Of a stretch of DNA of 7,068 bases, positions 1 through 6,518 are shown one piece after another. A model generated the notes under the pieces. That model worked only from the letters and a program-made list of their open reading frames with translations, had not been told where the DNA came from and made no database searches. The position numbers were made by a program, and so were the translations under genes. Source of the DNA: an uncultured Actinomycetes bacterium (GTDB lineage: Bacteria; Actinomycetota; Actinomycetes; S36-B12); contig CALFIA010000219.1 in NCBI GenBank assembly GCA_937876275.1, positions 1 to 7,068 of the forward strand, in the 5' to 3' direction. Numbering within the stretch: position 1 is the stretch's first letter; each line of letters begins with the position of its first letter.

Positions 1-379
1 CTGCTTGCACGCCGAAGAACAGGCCAGAGACCCACGCGATACTCCCCCACATCGCGAAGGCTGCTGCCAGGCCGAGCATCGCGATGAATCCGGGGATCAC
101 GAAGAGGCAGCCCGCGATGACCCCGCCAAGCGTGCCATGCATGAGCCAGCCGATGTAGGTCGCCAATTGCTGTGCCTCGGGTCCAGGCAAGATCATGCAG
201 AAGTTCAACGCATGCAGGAAGCGACGCTCGCTTACCCAGTGACGTCGCTCGACTACCTCGCGATGCATGACCGCGATCTGGCCGGCCGGGCCACCGAAGC
301 TGTTTACCCCGATATAGGCCCAGACTCTCGTGGCCTCCCGAAGCGTGATGCCGTGCCGCGGGGTCACGCCTGGCGCCAT
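1..379 (-). CDS. CHR-family transporter (ChrA-like), N-terminal part, cut by window edge
   Basis: This is the first 126 codons of a membrane transporter of the chromate ion transporter (CHR) family; the rest lies beyond the left edge. Known members move chromate out of the cell or carry related oxyanions, but many are uncharacterised. The translation shows two CHR signatures: FGGPAGQIAVMH at about residues 28-39 and LPGPEAQQLATYIGW at about 64-78. Hydrophobic segments follow at about residues 83-105 and 106-125, as expected for an inner-membrane protein. The ATG at 379 is the best start, because an in-frame stop lies four codons upstream (391-389) and only GTG at codon 5 competes. It begins 16 nt after the stop of the preceding SDR gene with no clear Shine-Dalgarno sequence, so it is probably co-transcribed and perhaps translationally coupled. 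Family assignment is firm. The substrate is unknown, and in this catabolic setting an organic or inorganic anion other than chromate is possible. Confidence 0.9.
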   Translation of the reverse strand, partial: MAPGVTPRHGITLREATRVWAYIGVNSFGGPAGQIAVMHREVVERRHWVSERRFLHALNFCMILPGPEAQQLATYIGWLMHGTLGGVIAGCLFVIPGFIAMLGLAAAFAMWGSIAWVSGLFFGVQA

Positions 380-395
380 GGCCAGATGCTAGCGG

Positions 396-1193
396 CTACT
401 GCGCCGGGTAGAACTTGTCGCGAGCGCGATCGCTCAGGACTTCCTTGCCCGAGTCGATGATGATGACGGCGCCGTTCATGAAGGCCGACTCATCGGAAGC
501 CATGAACAAGGCAGCATTGGCCAGATCGCGAGGCATCGGAGCCTTGCCGCCCGCGTATTTGGAGCCCAGACGCACTGCCGCAGCCTCGAGGTTGTCCTTG
601 TCGCCGGTGACGACGCCTGCCGTGAGAGAGGAGACCGTGGCGCCGGGGACGAGCACATTCGCACGAATGCCCAGGGGCGCGAGCTCGACGGCCACGCTCT
701 TGGTCAGGCCGACCACGGCGTGCTTGGCGGTGGTGTAGACATGCGGCCCGAGGCCACCGTTGATGCCGGCGGTGCTGGCCGTGTTGATGATGACGCCCGA
801 GCGCTGCTTCTTGAAGACTCCTGCAGCGAGCTTGGTGCCGAGGAAGACGCTAGTGACCAGGATCGACATGGTGCGCTCGTAGTCGGCGAGCGGGGTGGTG
901 TCGATGTGGCCGATGACGCCGACGACTCCGGCGTTATTGACCATGATGTCGAGGCCGCCGAACTCCAGGATCGCCGCCTCGATCGCGGTAGCGATGTCGG
1001 ATTCGCTCGTGACATCGGTGCGCACGAAGATGGCATTCGGTGCCAGTTCAGCGGCGAGCTTCTCGCCCGCCTCCACGTCGATGTCCGCGATGATGCACCG
1101 GGCACCCTCCTCGACATACAGGCGCACGATCCCTTCGCCGATACCGCGAGCACCGCCGGTCACGACCGCCGACTTGCCAGCGAGGCGACCCAT
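396..1193 (-). CDS. Short-chain dehydrogenase/reductase (classical SDR), 265 aa
   Basis: This is a cytosolic NAD(P)-dependent oxidoreductase of the classical SDR family, normal in length (about 250-270 aa). The N-terminal Rossmann fold carries TGGARGIG (residues 12-19). An Asp at the end of the second strand (D37 in IIADID) usually favours NAD over NADP. NNAG is at 86-89, and the catalytic Ser140, Tyr153 and Lys157 (YTTAK) are present. The C-terminal strand ends with IIIDSG, followed by a polar tail of about 16 residues. The Asn of the N-S-Y-K tetrad appears to be replaced by Leu112 in SILVTSVFLG. Its ATG shares one base with the stop of the NTF2-like gene (TGATG) and no good ribosome binding site is visible, so translation is likely coupled. 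In this operon it could oxidise a diol or secondary alcohol formed downstream of the Rieske oxygenase. The substrate is inferred only from context. Confidence 0.93.
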   Translation of the reverse strand: MGRLAGKSAVVTGGARGIGEGIVRLYVEEGARCIIADIDVEAGEKLAAELAPNAIFVRTDVTSESDIATAIEAAILEFGGLDIMVNNAGVVGVIGHIDTTPLADYERTMSILVTSVFLGTKLAAGVFKKQRSGVIINTASTAGINGGLGPHVYTTAKHAVVGLTKSVAVELAPLGIRANVLVPGATVSSLTAGVVTGDKDNLEAAAVRLGSKYAGGKAPMPRDLANAALFMASDESAFMNGAVIIIDSGKEVLSDRARDKFYPAQ

Positions 1194-1669
1194 CAGTGAC
1201 CGTCGCTGAGAACGAGGCGCTGAATCATGTTGAGGCTGGCCTCATCGCGATTCTCGGCACCTGCGGCGATGATCTCGCGGGTCTGCATGCGCCAGCCGTG
1301 GCGATCGCGCTTCCAGGTGTCGATGTAGCGACCGTGGAGTGTCCACTCCTCGTTATCAAAGTTGCGGTGCCAGGCAGTGATCAGGCTCTCGGCTGTCGCG
1401 TAATCGGTGTCCTGGAACTCGATCGAGATATTCGTGACCGCATGTGAGGTCTGCTTGTAGCGAGTGAACGCCTTCTTCAGCGCAGCAAGGAGGTTCTCGC
1501 GCCCTTCGATCCAGTCGGTACCGCTGTAGCGCACGCGACAATCCTCATGGAAGAGATCTGCCTGAGTGACCGCATCCGCCATATCGGCGGCCTTGCAGTA
1601 CTTGTACATGAGCTGCTCGATGTCGAATCGATCTCCGATTCGGAGCCCCTCTACGCGGGCCATGGACAT
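1193..1669 (-). CDS. NTF2/SnoaL-like domain protein, 158 aa
   Basis: This is a small cytosolic protein with the NTF2-like cone fold, a family including polyketide cyclases, steroid isomerases, dehydratases and the beta subunits of many Rieske dioxygenases. The pattern fits SnoaL_4-type proteins: an N-terminal helix (IEQLMYKYCKAAD, about 17-29), then LFHEDCRVRYSG (39-50), EGRENL (55-60), TSHAVTNI (74-81), HGRYIDTW (112-119) and GWRMQTRE (125-132). His76 and Asp43 lie where polar pocket residues occur in family members. The start is ATG 1669, with a good AGGAG (1680-1676) 6 nt upstream; a second in-frame ATG two codons later (1663) is an alternative. It lies 22 nt after the TIM-barrel gene and overlaps the next SDR gene by one base. 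It may be a hydratase, isomerase or dehydratase of the pathway, or an accessory subunit of the oxygenase. The fold is well supported; the activity is not known. Confidence 0.88.
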   Translation of the reverse strand: MSMARVEGLRIGDRFDIEQLMYKYCKAADMADAVTQADLFHEDCRVRYSGTDWIEGRENLLAALKKAFTRYKQTSHAVTNISIEFQDTDYATAESLITAWHRNFDNEEWTLHGRYIDTWKRDRHGWRMQTREIIAAGAENRDEASLNMIQRLVLSDGH

Positions 1670-1691
1670 GTCGTTCTCCTTCTGAGTGGAA

Positions 1692-2513
1692 CTACTGAAG
1701 CTTGGCGACGACGGCGGTGATGCCGTCAGCGATGCTCTGGGCGACTGCCTGAGGGGTCATGCCGGCATGGGCCGAGTTGATGACCTCGATGGAGAAGGTG
1801 GCATCTGGTCGATGCGCATCACGTGCCTGAAGCAGGCCGATGAGATCGAACTCGCCTGCGTTCGGCACGCGACGGTTGTCGAGGCAGTCCTGCAGCAGGT
1901 CGTCGTTCTCGGCAATAACCGTGCCATCGTTGAACTGCACGGTGGTGATGTGCTTCCAGGCAGGCTCGAGATCGGCGACGGTCAAACCGTTGCGATACAG
2001 GTGCCAGACATCCATGCAGATGCTCAGGTTTGGTCGACCCGCAAGCTCGCAGATCTCGGCGGCGATCGCCGGCGTCTTCATGTTCGTGAACGGCAGCGGC
2101 TCGAGAACGACCTCGACACCCCATTGCGCGAAGCGATCGGCCACGCGACCGGCGCGTGCGGCTGCCTCCTCCAACGTGCCCTCGTAGGGGCCGGTGGCCT
2201 GCAGGCGCTGCGGGCGATAGTGCTCAGCAATGATCGCCGCGGTTTCTTCGCGGGGGTCAGGCTCGGCGAGCATGAGGCGTACGGCCTCCATCTCGCCGAC
2301 GATCAAGCCGTGCTTGTCGAGAAGTGCATCGAGCTCGGCGAGTGAGTGATCCTTCAGCCATACGCCCATGTGACGAAGGTTGATGCCGATCTCACGAAAG
2401 CCGGCAGCCTTGGCCACGGCGAATCGCGTGTCGTAATCGATGTCGCCGAGGCAGTTGTAGGAGAAGGTGAAGTTTGCCGGAGTCAGCTGCGCACTGTTAC
2501 TTGGCAGCGTCAC
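1692..2513 (-). CDS. Xylose-isomerase-like TIM-barrel protein (sugar phosphate isomerase/epimerase family), 273 aa
   Basis: This is a TIM-barrel protein of the AP-endonuclease-2/xylose-isomerase-like superfamily. Members are metal-dependent isomerases, epimerases, dehydratases or lyases such as dehydroshikimate dehydratases, normally 250-300 aa. Visible features are an opening strand (FTFSYNCLG, 15-23), AKAAGFREIGI (34-44), and a metal-site series on barrel strands: Glu138 in VVLEPLPFTN, Asp168 and His171 in CMDVWH, Gln193 in VQFNDG, and Glu243 in FSIEVINS. This is consistent with a functional divalent-metal site, although ligand assignment is by pattern only. The chosen start is GTG 2513, which overlaps the end of the oxygenase gene by 17 nt. 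A GGAAGG motif (2527-2522) lies 8 nt upstream, and no ATG is available between there and the conserved first strand. Its placement between oxygenase and NTF2-like genes suggests rearrangement or cleavage of an oxygenated intermediate. The substrate is unknown. Confidence 0.9.
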   Translation of the reverse strand: MTLPSNSAQLTPANFTFSYNCLGDIDYDTRFAVAKAAGFREIGINLRHMGVWLKDHSLAELDALLDKHGLIVGEMEAVRLMLAEPDPREETAAIIAEHYRPQRLQATGPYEGTLEEAAARAGRVADRFAQWGVEVVLEPLPFTNMKTPAIAAEICELAGRPNLSICMDVWHLYRNGLTVADLEPAWKHITTVQFNDGTVIAENDDLLQDCLDNRRVPNAGEFDLIGLLQARDAHRPDATFSIEVINSAHAGMTPQAVAQSIADGITAVVAKLQ

Positions 2514-3642
2514 GCTTCTGGCCTTCCACGATCAGATCATTCACCTGGTTGTGGAAGAAGGGAATCTTGCCCTCGCGGTCGTTGTAGACGTTCTCCTTGT
2601 AATACATCGAGCGAGAGGTCTCTGCGATGTCGCTCCAGGTCCAGACGTCTTCGCCCACGACGATCTTCAGATGCTCCCAGTGGCGTTCAGTGCGCTCCAG
2701 GTAATCGGCATCATCGGACTTGTACCACAGTTCCCAGGTCTCGAACCGAGTCTTGTTATGCGAGATCGGGATCGGGCGGAACAGCTGCAGGTGCTCAGGA
2801 TTGTTGTTGAACACGCTCGACGGGAAGATCGTGTAGTGGCAGATGGCCACTGACTGGTGATCAGGGTTCTCCTGCAGCTTGGGCAGTGCACCCTTGAGCG
2901 GCACGACCATCATCGCGTGGTGATCGAACTCGAAGATGCGCATCTCGCGGCCGTCCTTGACGTCTTGCGGCGGGATGTGATGGAGAGCCGGTGCGTGATA
3001 GAACTCGTTGAAGGCATCGATGATGACCTTCCAGTTCACGTCGACGTCCCAGGTGACAACTTCCTTCAGGTACATGTTCTCCATCTGGTACGCGCCCAGA
3101 TCGGTGAGGATGTCTTCTCCGAGCCACTCCAGCAGCGGCGGTGCGACACCCGGGCCATCGAGAACTGCCCAGACCCAGCCACCCCACTCATCGACCTCGA
3201 CCGTCGGCGCCTTCAGGCCCTCGAGCTTCTCCTGATCGAAGTCCTCCTTGTCGGGAACGCCAATCACCTTGCCGTCGAAGTCGTAGACCCAGTCATGGAA
3301 GGGGCAGGTGAAGCGGCGAGCGCCACAGCCCGCGTTGCGCACGATGCGCGAACCGCGGTGCTGGCAGATGTTGTGGAAGCCGGCGACTGTGCCGTCCTTG
3401 CGACGAGTGAAGACGACGGTTTCTCCCTGGCCCTGCCACACGTAGTGATCGCCGGTGTTGGGGATCTGCTCCGAACGGAACATGATCTGCCAGTTCGGGT
3501 TCAGCACATACTTGCGCTCGAGATCGAAGCGCTCGGGATCGGTGTACCAGGCGGCCGGTACGACACCGGGCTTGAAGGGCGTGTTCGGGATGTCGGGGCC
3601 AAAGCGCAGAGTGTGGTCACCACGGGTGGGAACGAAGACCAT
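2497..3642 (-). CDS. Rieske non-heme iron oxygenase, alpha (terminal) subunit, 381 aa
   Basis: This is the catalytic subunit of an aromatic-ring-hydroxylating or related Rieske oxygenase, which inserts oxygen from O2 using electrons from a partner reductase. The N-terminal Rieske domain binds [2Fe-2S] through Cys93-X-His95 (CQHRG) and Cys113-X2-His116 (CPFHDW). The C-terminal catalytic domain carries the mononuclear iron motif DAFNEFYHAPALHH with His216 and His221, and a likely third ligand Asp332 in VVGEDVWTW. Glu213 sits at the position of the Asp that bridges Rieske and iron centres in naphthalene dioxygenase; Glu is common there in related families. Length is somewhat short compared with alpha subunits of alpha3beta3 enzymes. 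ATG 3642 has AAAGG 6 nt upstream; another ATG at 3647 is out of frame. It is the first gene after the palindrome-containing promoter, and the adjacent PDR-type reductase gene is the obvious electron donor. Product could be a cis-diol, an alcohol or a demethylated compound. Family assignment is firm; the substrate is not determinable here. Confidence 0.95.
   Translation of the reverse strand: MVFVPTRGDHTLRFGPDIPNTPFKPGVVPAAWYTDPERFDLERKYVLNPNWQIMFRSEQIPNTGDHYVWQGQGETVVFTRRKDGTVAGFHNICQHRGSRIVRNAGCGARRFTCPFHDWVYDFDGKVIGVPDKEDFDQEKLEGLKAPTVEVDEWGGWVWAVLDGPGVAPPLLEWLGEDILTDLGAYQMENMYLKEVVTWDVDVNWKVIIDAFNEFYHAPALHHIPPQDVKDGREMRIFEFDHHAMMVVPLKGALPKLQENPDHQSVAICHYTIFPSSVFNNNPEHLQLFRPIPISHNKTRFETWELWYKSDDADYLERTERHWEHLKIVVGEDVWTWSDIAETSRSMYYKENVYNDREGKIPFFHNQVNDLIVEGQKRDAAK
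2522..2527 (-). promoter_or_regulatory. Ribosome binding site supporting the GTG start of the TIM-barrel gene
   Basis: GGAAGG on the minus strand lies inside the last codons of the oxygenase gene, 8 nt before the GTG at 2513. It supports a 17-nt gene overlap with independent or coupled initiation. No in-frame ATG lies between this site and the conserved first strand of the barrel. Confidence 0.5.
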
Positions 3643-3648
3643 GACATG

Positions 3649-3654
3649 CCTTTC
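3649..3654 (-). promoter_or_regulatory. Ribosome binding site of the Rieske oxygenase gene
   Basis: On the minus strand GAAAGG precedes the ATG at 3642 with a 6-nt spacer, a suitable Shine-Dalgarno arrangement. It selects the ATG at 3642 over the out-of-frame ATG at 3647, which lies too close to it (only one nucleotide away). Confidence 0.6.
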
Positions 3655-3675
3655 ACAGGGGGCTAGAACGACCTG

Positions 3676-3704
3676 AATCTATCAGTTGTCTAGACAACTT
3701 ACAA
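3676..3704 (-). promoter_or_regulatory. Predicted promoter of the oxygenase operon
   Basis: Read on the minus strand, TTGTAA (3704-3699) and TAGATT (3681-3676) are separated by exactly 17 nt. This resembles a sigma70/SigA-type -35 and -10 pair with four of six consensus bases in each. Transcription would start near 3669, giving a leader of roughly 27 nt before the oxygenase ATG. The spacer is almost wholly occupied by the 16-bp palindrome, a position where a bound repressor would block RNA polymerase. The elements were found by eye; no transcript data are available. Confidence 0.5.
3684..3699. promoter_or_regulatory. 16-bp perfect palindrome, probable repressor operator
   Basis: AGTTGTCTAGACAACT is identical to its own reverse complement over 16 bases, in an otherwise unstructured 100-nt gap. 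Its core TTGTCTAGACAA resembles operators of GntR-superfamily regulators. It differs from the DasR dre-type pattern AGTGGTCTAGACCACT by one symmetrical base pair in each half. It lies between predicted -35 and -10 elements of the oxygenase operon. Operator function and regulator family are inferred; no regulator gene is in the window. Confidence 0.65.
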
Positions 3705-3742
3705 GGAGAATTTGGGTTTCCGGGAGGGGCGCCCTGGCCGGA

Positions 3743-4711
3743 CTAGATGTCCAGAACGAGACGACTGCCCTTGCAGCGCGAGACACACGGCATCATGTAA
3801 ATGCCTTCTTCCTTGTCCTCATCGCTGAGCAGCGAATCGCGGTGGACGATCTCGCCCTCGAGCACCTTGGTCTCGCAGGTACCGCACACGCCCTCGGCGC
3901 AGCTGGTGACGATTCGCTCATTGTTCTTCAGCAGCACCTCGGCGATGCTTGTGCCGACCGGCACCTGGTACTCGTTGCCGGAGCTATTCACCACGACAGT
4001 GAACTCGTGGTCTCCCCCATCACCATCGGTATCGATGACCTTGGCGGCGAAGCGCTCCACGTGCGGCGCGGGGCGGACGGCCTCTTTGCAGGCGTTCTCG
4101 AGTGCCGAGAGAAGTGGCTCCGGGCCACAGCAGTAGATCGCGGTGTCGGGCCCTGCTTCCTCGATCAACTGGGTGAGCGGGAGCAGGCCCTTCTCATCCT
4201 GCGGCCACGGGATGACGCCGTAGTCGGCCATCTTCTCGACGAAGGCCATGGACTCCAGGGAGCGACCGCCATAGTAGAAGGTCCAGTCAGCACCGTTATC
4301 GCTGGCACGACGAAGCATGGGCATCAGAGGCGTGACGCCAATGCCGCCGGCGATGAAGAGGTACTTCTTGGCAGTGATGAACGGGAAGTGGTTGCGCGGG
4401 CCGCGCACCCGCACCGTGTCACCGACCTGCAGGTTCTCGTGGATGTACTTCGAGCCACCTCGACCGGCTTGCTCCTTCAGCACCGCGATGCGCCACGTGG
4501 GCTCATCGAGGCGGCTGCACAGTGAGTACTGGCGGATCATGTCGCCATCGAGTTCCACGTCAATGTGAGCACCCGGCTCCCATTCGGGAAGCGCTGCGCC
4601 TGTCGGGTCTGCGAAGCGGAAGCTGACGACCTCGGGGGCTTCGTCAATACGCTCGATAACCGTGACCTCGCGGAATTCCTCGAGGACGTCGTCCAGGGTG
4701 ATGGATGCCAT
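3743..4711 (-). CDS. FNR-type oxidoreductase with C-terminal plant-type 2Fe-2S ferredoxin domain (PDR/VanB type), 322 aa
   Basis: This is an electron-transfer protein that takes electrons from NAD(P)H through a flavin to a [2Fe-2S] cluster and on to a terminal oxygenase. The domain order is that of phthalate dioxygenase reductase: a flavin-binding barrel with RQYSLCS (residues 60-66), a nucleotide-binding domain with GGIGVTP (122-128) and CCGPEPLL (194-201), then a ferredoxin domain starting near residue 236. The cluster cysteines are Cys271, Cys276, Cys279 (CAEGVCGTC) and Cys309. An acidic, glycine-rich linker (DTDGDGGD, 227-234) joins the last two domains. Length is typical for the family. 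The ATG at 4711 follows the stop of the phosphotransferase-like gene by 2 nt without a visible Shine-Dalgarno sequence, suggesting translational coupling. It is the natural redox partner of the adjacent Rieske oxygenase, forming a two-component system without a separate ferredoxin. Assignment is firm; the partner is inferred from proximity. Confidence 0.95.
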   Translation of the reverse strand: MASITLDDVLEEFREVTVIERIDEAPEVVSFRFADPTGAALPEWEPGAHIDVELDGDMIRQYSLCSRLDEPTWRIAVLKEQAGRGGSKYIHENLQVGDTVRVRGPRNHFPFITAKKYLFIAGGIGVTPLMPMLRRASDNGADWTFYYGGRSLESMAFVEKMADYGVIPWPQDEKGLLPLTQLIEEAGPDTAIYCCGPEPLLSALENACKEAVRPAPHVERFAAKVIDTDGDGGDHEFTVVVNSSGNEYQVPVGTSIAEVLLKNNERIVTSCAEGVCGTCETKVLEGEIVHRDSLLSDEDKEEGIYMMPCVSRCKGSRLVLDI

Positions 4712-4713
4712 GA

Positions 4714-6462
4714 CTAAAGGGTAGTCGCCCCATCGACGGAGACGACCGTGACGGTGCCTGCAGAACCATCGACCGTGACCTCCATGCCATCGACGAGCGA
4801 GGTGGTGCCCACAGTGACCGAAAGAACGCTCGGGATGCCGAGCTCACGACTGACGACAACAGCGTGCGAGTTCAGCGCACCGACATCGACCACCACAGCG
4901 CCGGCGATCAAGAACAGGGGAGTCCAGGCCGCATCAGTGAACGGCGCGACGAGCACATCGCCCGGCTCGAGCTTGGCCATGTCGGAAGGATCATTGAGCA
5001 CGCACACCTTGCCGGTGTATCGACCGGCGCCGCCACCGATACCTGCAAGCACGCCGCCGACTTCGAGCGGCGTCATGCGAGTTGCTGCACGACGCTTCCA
5101 CTGCGATAGCGGGAGCGGATCAGAGGCGATGATGAACGGCGGCTCGATTTCGAACAGCTGCGCGTACTCGCCCAGGCGAATGGCGATGGTGTCCTTGAAC
5201 GAAGCCGGATCCTGGACGTACAGATCAAGCTCGTCATTCATCAGCATCATGACGTCTTCGGGGTTGGCATAAAGCCCGGCCGCAACACCGCGAGCTCCGA
5301 GTTCGCGAATGGCCACGCGCACCTCGTTGATCGTCGCGCACGACGTCGCCTTGGTCATCTCGCGCGAAGGGACGCTGATCTTTGCCGAGGCGAAGGCCAT
5401 CTCGAAGGTGCCGAGAGCCTCATCGTTACCGGCGAGCAGTTCTCGCATCGTGTCAGCGGCCGCTTCGCGACGGGCAGCAAGCACCTCGTGACGTGCCTGC
5501 GGAGAATCGGCATCAGAGGCCTTGCGCACGCCGTTGATGAGTCGTAGCGGCTGCAGCGGGTCGGTCTCCCACGAACGCGAGTAGATATCCCACTCATTCG
5601 GGCCGCGGTAGCCGAACTCCAGCAGGTAGTCGTGGAAGGACTTCGCGAAAGCCCTTTCGGCATCTGTCGACGGATTCGTGACGGCAGCGAGCACGACTTC
5701 AGGGCCTTGATCGAACAGCGCAGTGATCTCCGCGGAGGCATTTGCCTCACGCGAGAGATGCCACAGGCCAGTGGACGGCGCAGCCGACGGCACTTCGCCC
5801 AGGCCGGAGATCAATTCGAGCTGAAGTTCCGGGCGACCAACAGATGCGCACAGACCGGCAAGCATTGACGGGCCGAGTGTGGAACCCAGGCTCGAGAAGT
5901 CGTGCTGGTAGAACGCGTTGTCGAGTTCGGGGATGAAGGAACGCGCACGTGCGACCAGCTCTGCATCGCTGAGCTTCGTGAGATCCGGGCGCTCAGCACG
6001 GAAGCGACTCGTGCGCGCGCGGTCTTCCTCGAATACCGGGAATGAGGTTGCGCCGAGGATCCCGCCGATCGTGCCCATGGCCTTCTCGGTGAGATCGGGG
6101 CGGATGTCGCCGTCTTTCGCGATGTAGGGCGGAGTGTCGGGGTGTGAGCCGAGCAGTTCCGCATCGAACTTCTCGAGATCAGCACCGAGCCGCAGGCCGA
6201 GCAGTCGCATGTGCGAGAGGTTCAGGTAGAAGTAGCCGCCGAAGACACCCACCACCGGCCACTTCGGGCCACTCATCTCATCGGCGGCGTAAATACCGAA
6301 ATCGACGAAACCCCTGAACCAGCCGGGGAGCAGGCCTTCCTCGAATACCAGCGACCACCCGAGCGGGCTTGCCGGATCAGCGAGCACTTCACCTGCGTTG
6401 GCGCGGGTGTAGTAAGGCAGCCGCTCATCGCGCTGCCAGTCGACGATCCAGGAGTCGATCAT
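4714..6462 (-). CDS. PEP-utilizer / rifampin-phosphotransferase-like protein lacking the ATP-grasp domain, 582 aa
   Basis: This protein matches the substrate-binding and swivelling-histidine portions of rifampin phosphotransferase and PEP-synthase-like enzymes. Near the N-terminus, NAGEVLADPASPL (22-34) resembles the segment that follows the ATP-grasp domain in those enzymes. EFGYRGPNEWDI (282-293) resembles the GHRGP-type motif of the substrate-binding domain. The C-terminal mobile domain (about 490-578) has GDVLVAPFTDAAWTPLF (501-517) and NSHAVVVSRELGIP (531-544), with His533 at the phosphorylated-histidine position. Full-length relatives are about 800-900 aa with an N-terminal ATP-binding domain, which is absent here. 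The ATG at 6462 has AGAAGGA 6 nt upstream, so the short N-terminus looks genuine rather than mis-called. A split layout is known in phenylphosphate synthase, whose PpsA and PpsB resemble separate parts of PEP synthase. The reductase gene follows after 2 nt. It may take part in substrate phosphorylation with a partner encoded elsewhere; this is inference. Confidence 0.85.
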   Translation of the reverse strand: MIDSWIVDWQRDERLPYYTRANAGEVLADPASPLGWSLVFEEGLLPGWFRGFVDFGIYAADEMSGPKWPVVGVFGGYFYLNLSHMRLLGLRLGADLEKFDAELLGSHPDTPPYIAKDGDIRPDLTEKAMGTIGGILGATSFPVFEEDRARTSRFRAERPDLTKLSDAELVARARSFIPELDNAFYQHDFSSLGSTLGPSMLAGLCASVGRPELQLELISGLGEVPSAAPSTGLWHLSREANASAEITALFDQGPEVVLAAVTNPSTDAERAFAKSFHDYLLEFGYRGPNEWDIYSRSWETDPLQPLRLINGVRKASDADSPQARHEVLAARREAAADTMRELLAGNDEALGTFEMAFASAKISVPSREMTKATSCATINEVRVAIRELGARGVAAGLYANPEDVMMLMNDELDLYVQDPASFKDTIAIRLGEYAQLFEIEPPFIIASDPLPLSQWKRRAATRMTPLEVGGVLAGIGGGAGRYTGKVCVLNDPSDMAKLEPGDVLVAPFTDAAWTPLFLIAGAVVVDVGALNSHAVVVSRELGIPSVLSVTVGTTSLVDGMEVTVDGSAGTVTVVSVDGATTL

Positions 6463-6468
6463 GAGATG

Positions 6469-6475
6469 TCCTTCT
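6469..6475 (-). promoter_or_regulatory. Ribosome binding site of the phosphotransferase-like gene
   Basis: AGAAGGA on the minus strand stands 6 nt before the ATG at 6462. It supports this start and hence the conclusion that the ATP-grasp domain is truly missing from this reading frame. The upstream gap contains an inverted repeat and no coding continuation. Confidence 0.6.
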
Positions 6476-6518
6476 CTTCGCTATTCGGGTGACGCCGGTG
6501 ATTCTCGGTCTCTTCGTG

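Noticed and set aside
5..460. Plus-strand open frame at the left edge
   Set aside because: The minus strand here encodes clear CHR-transporter motifs. The plus-strand product is low-complexity and charged, typical of an antisense frame, and it runs across a real gene junction.
1686..2345. Plus-strand open frame (219 codons) opposite the TIM-barrel gene
   Set aside because: It is a shadow of the well-supported minus-strand gene with no family motif.
2857..3666. Plus-strand open frame (269 codons) opposite the Rieske oxygenase
   Set aside because: It is the complement of the oxygenase coding sequence, has no domain signature and runs through the oxygenase promoter side without its own ribosome binding site.
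3722..3737. GGGCGCCC palindrome after the reductase stop, considered as a terminator
   Set aside because: The stem is only about 4 bp with a tiny loop and there is no T-run, so it is probably chance in GC-rich sequence.
3686..4525. Long plus-strand open frame (279 codons) opposite the reductase gene
   Set aside because: It mirrors the reductase, whose cofactor motifs are unmistakable. The deduced protein has no recognisable motif, and long antisense frames are expected from GC-rich third codon positions.
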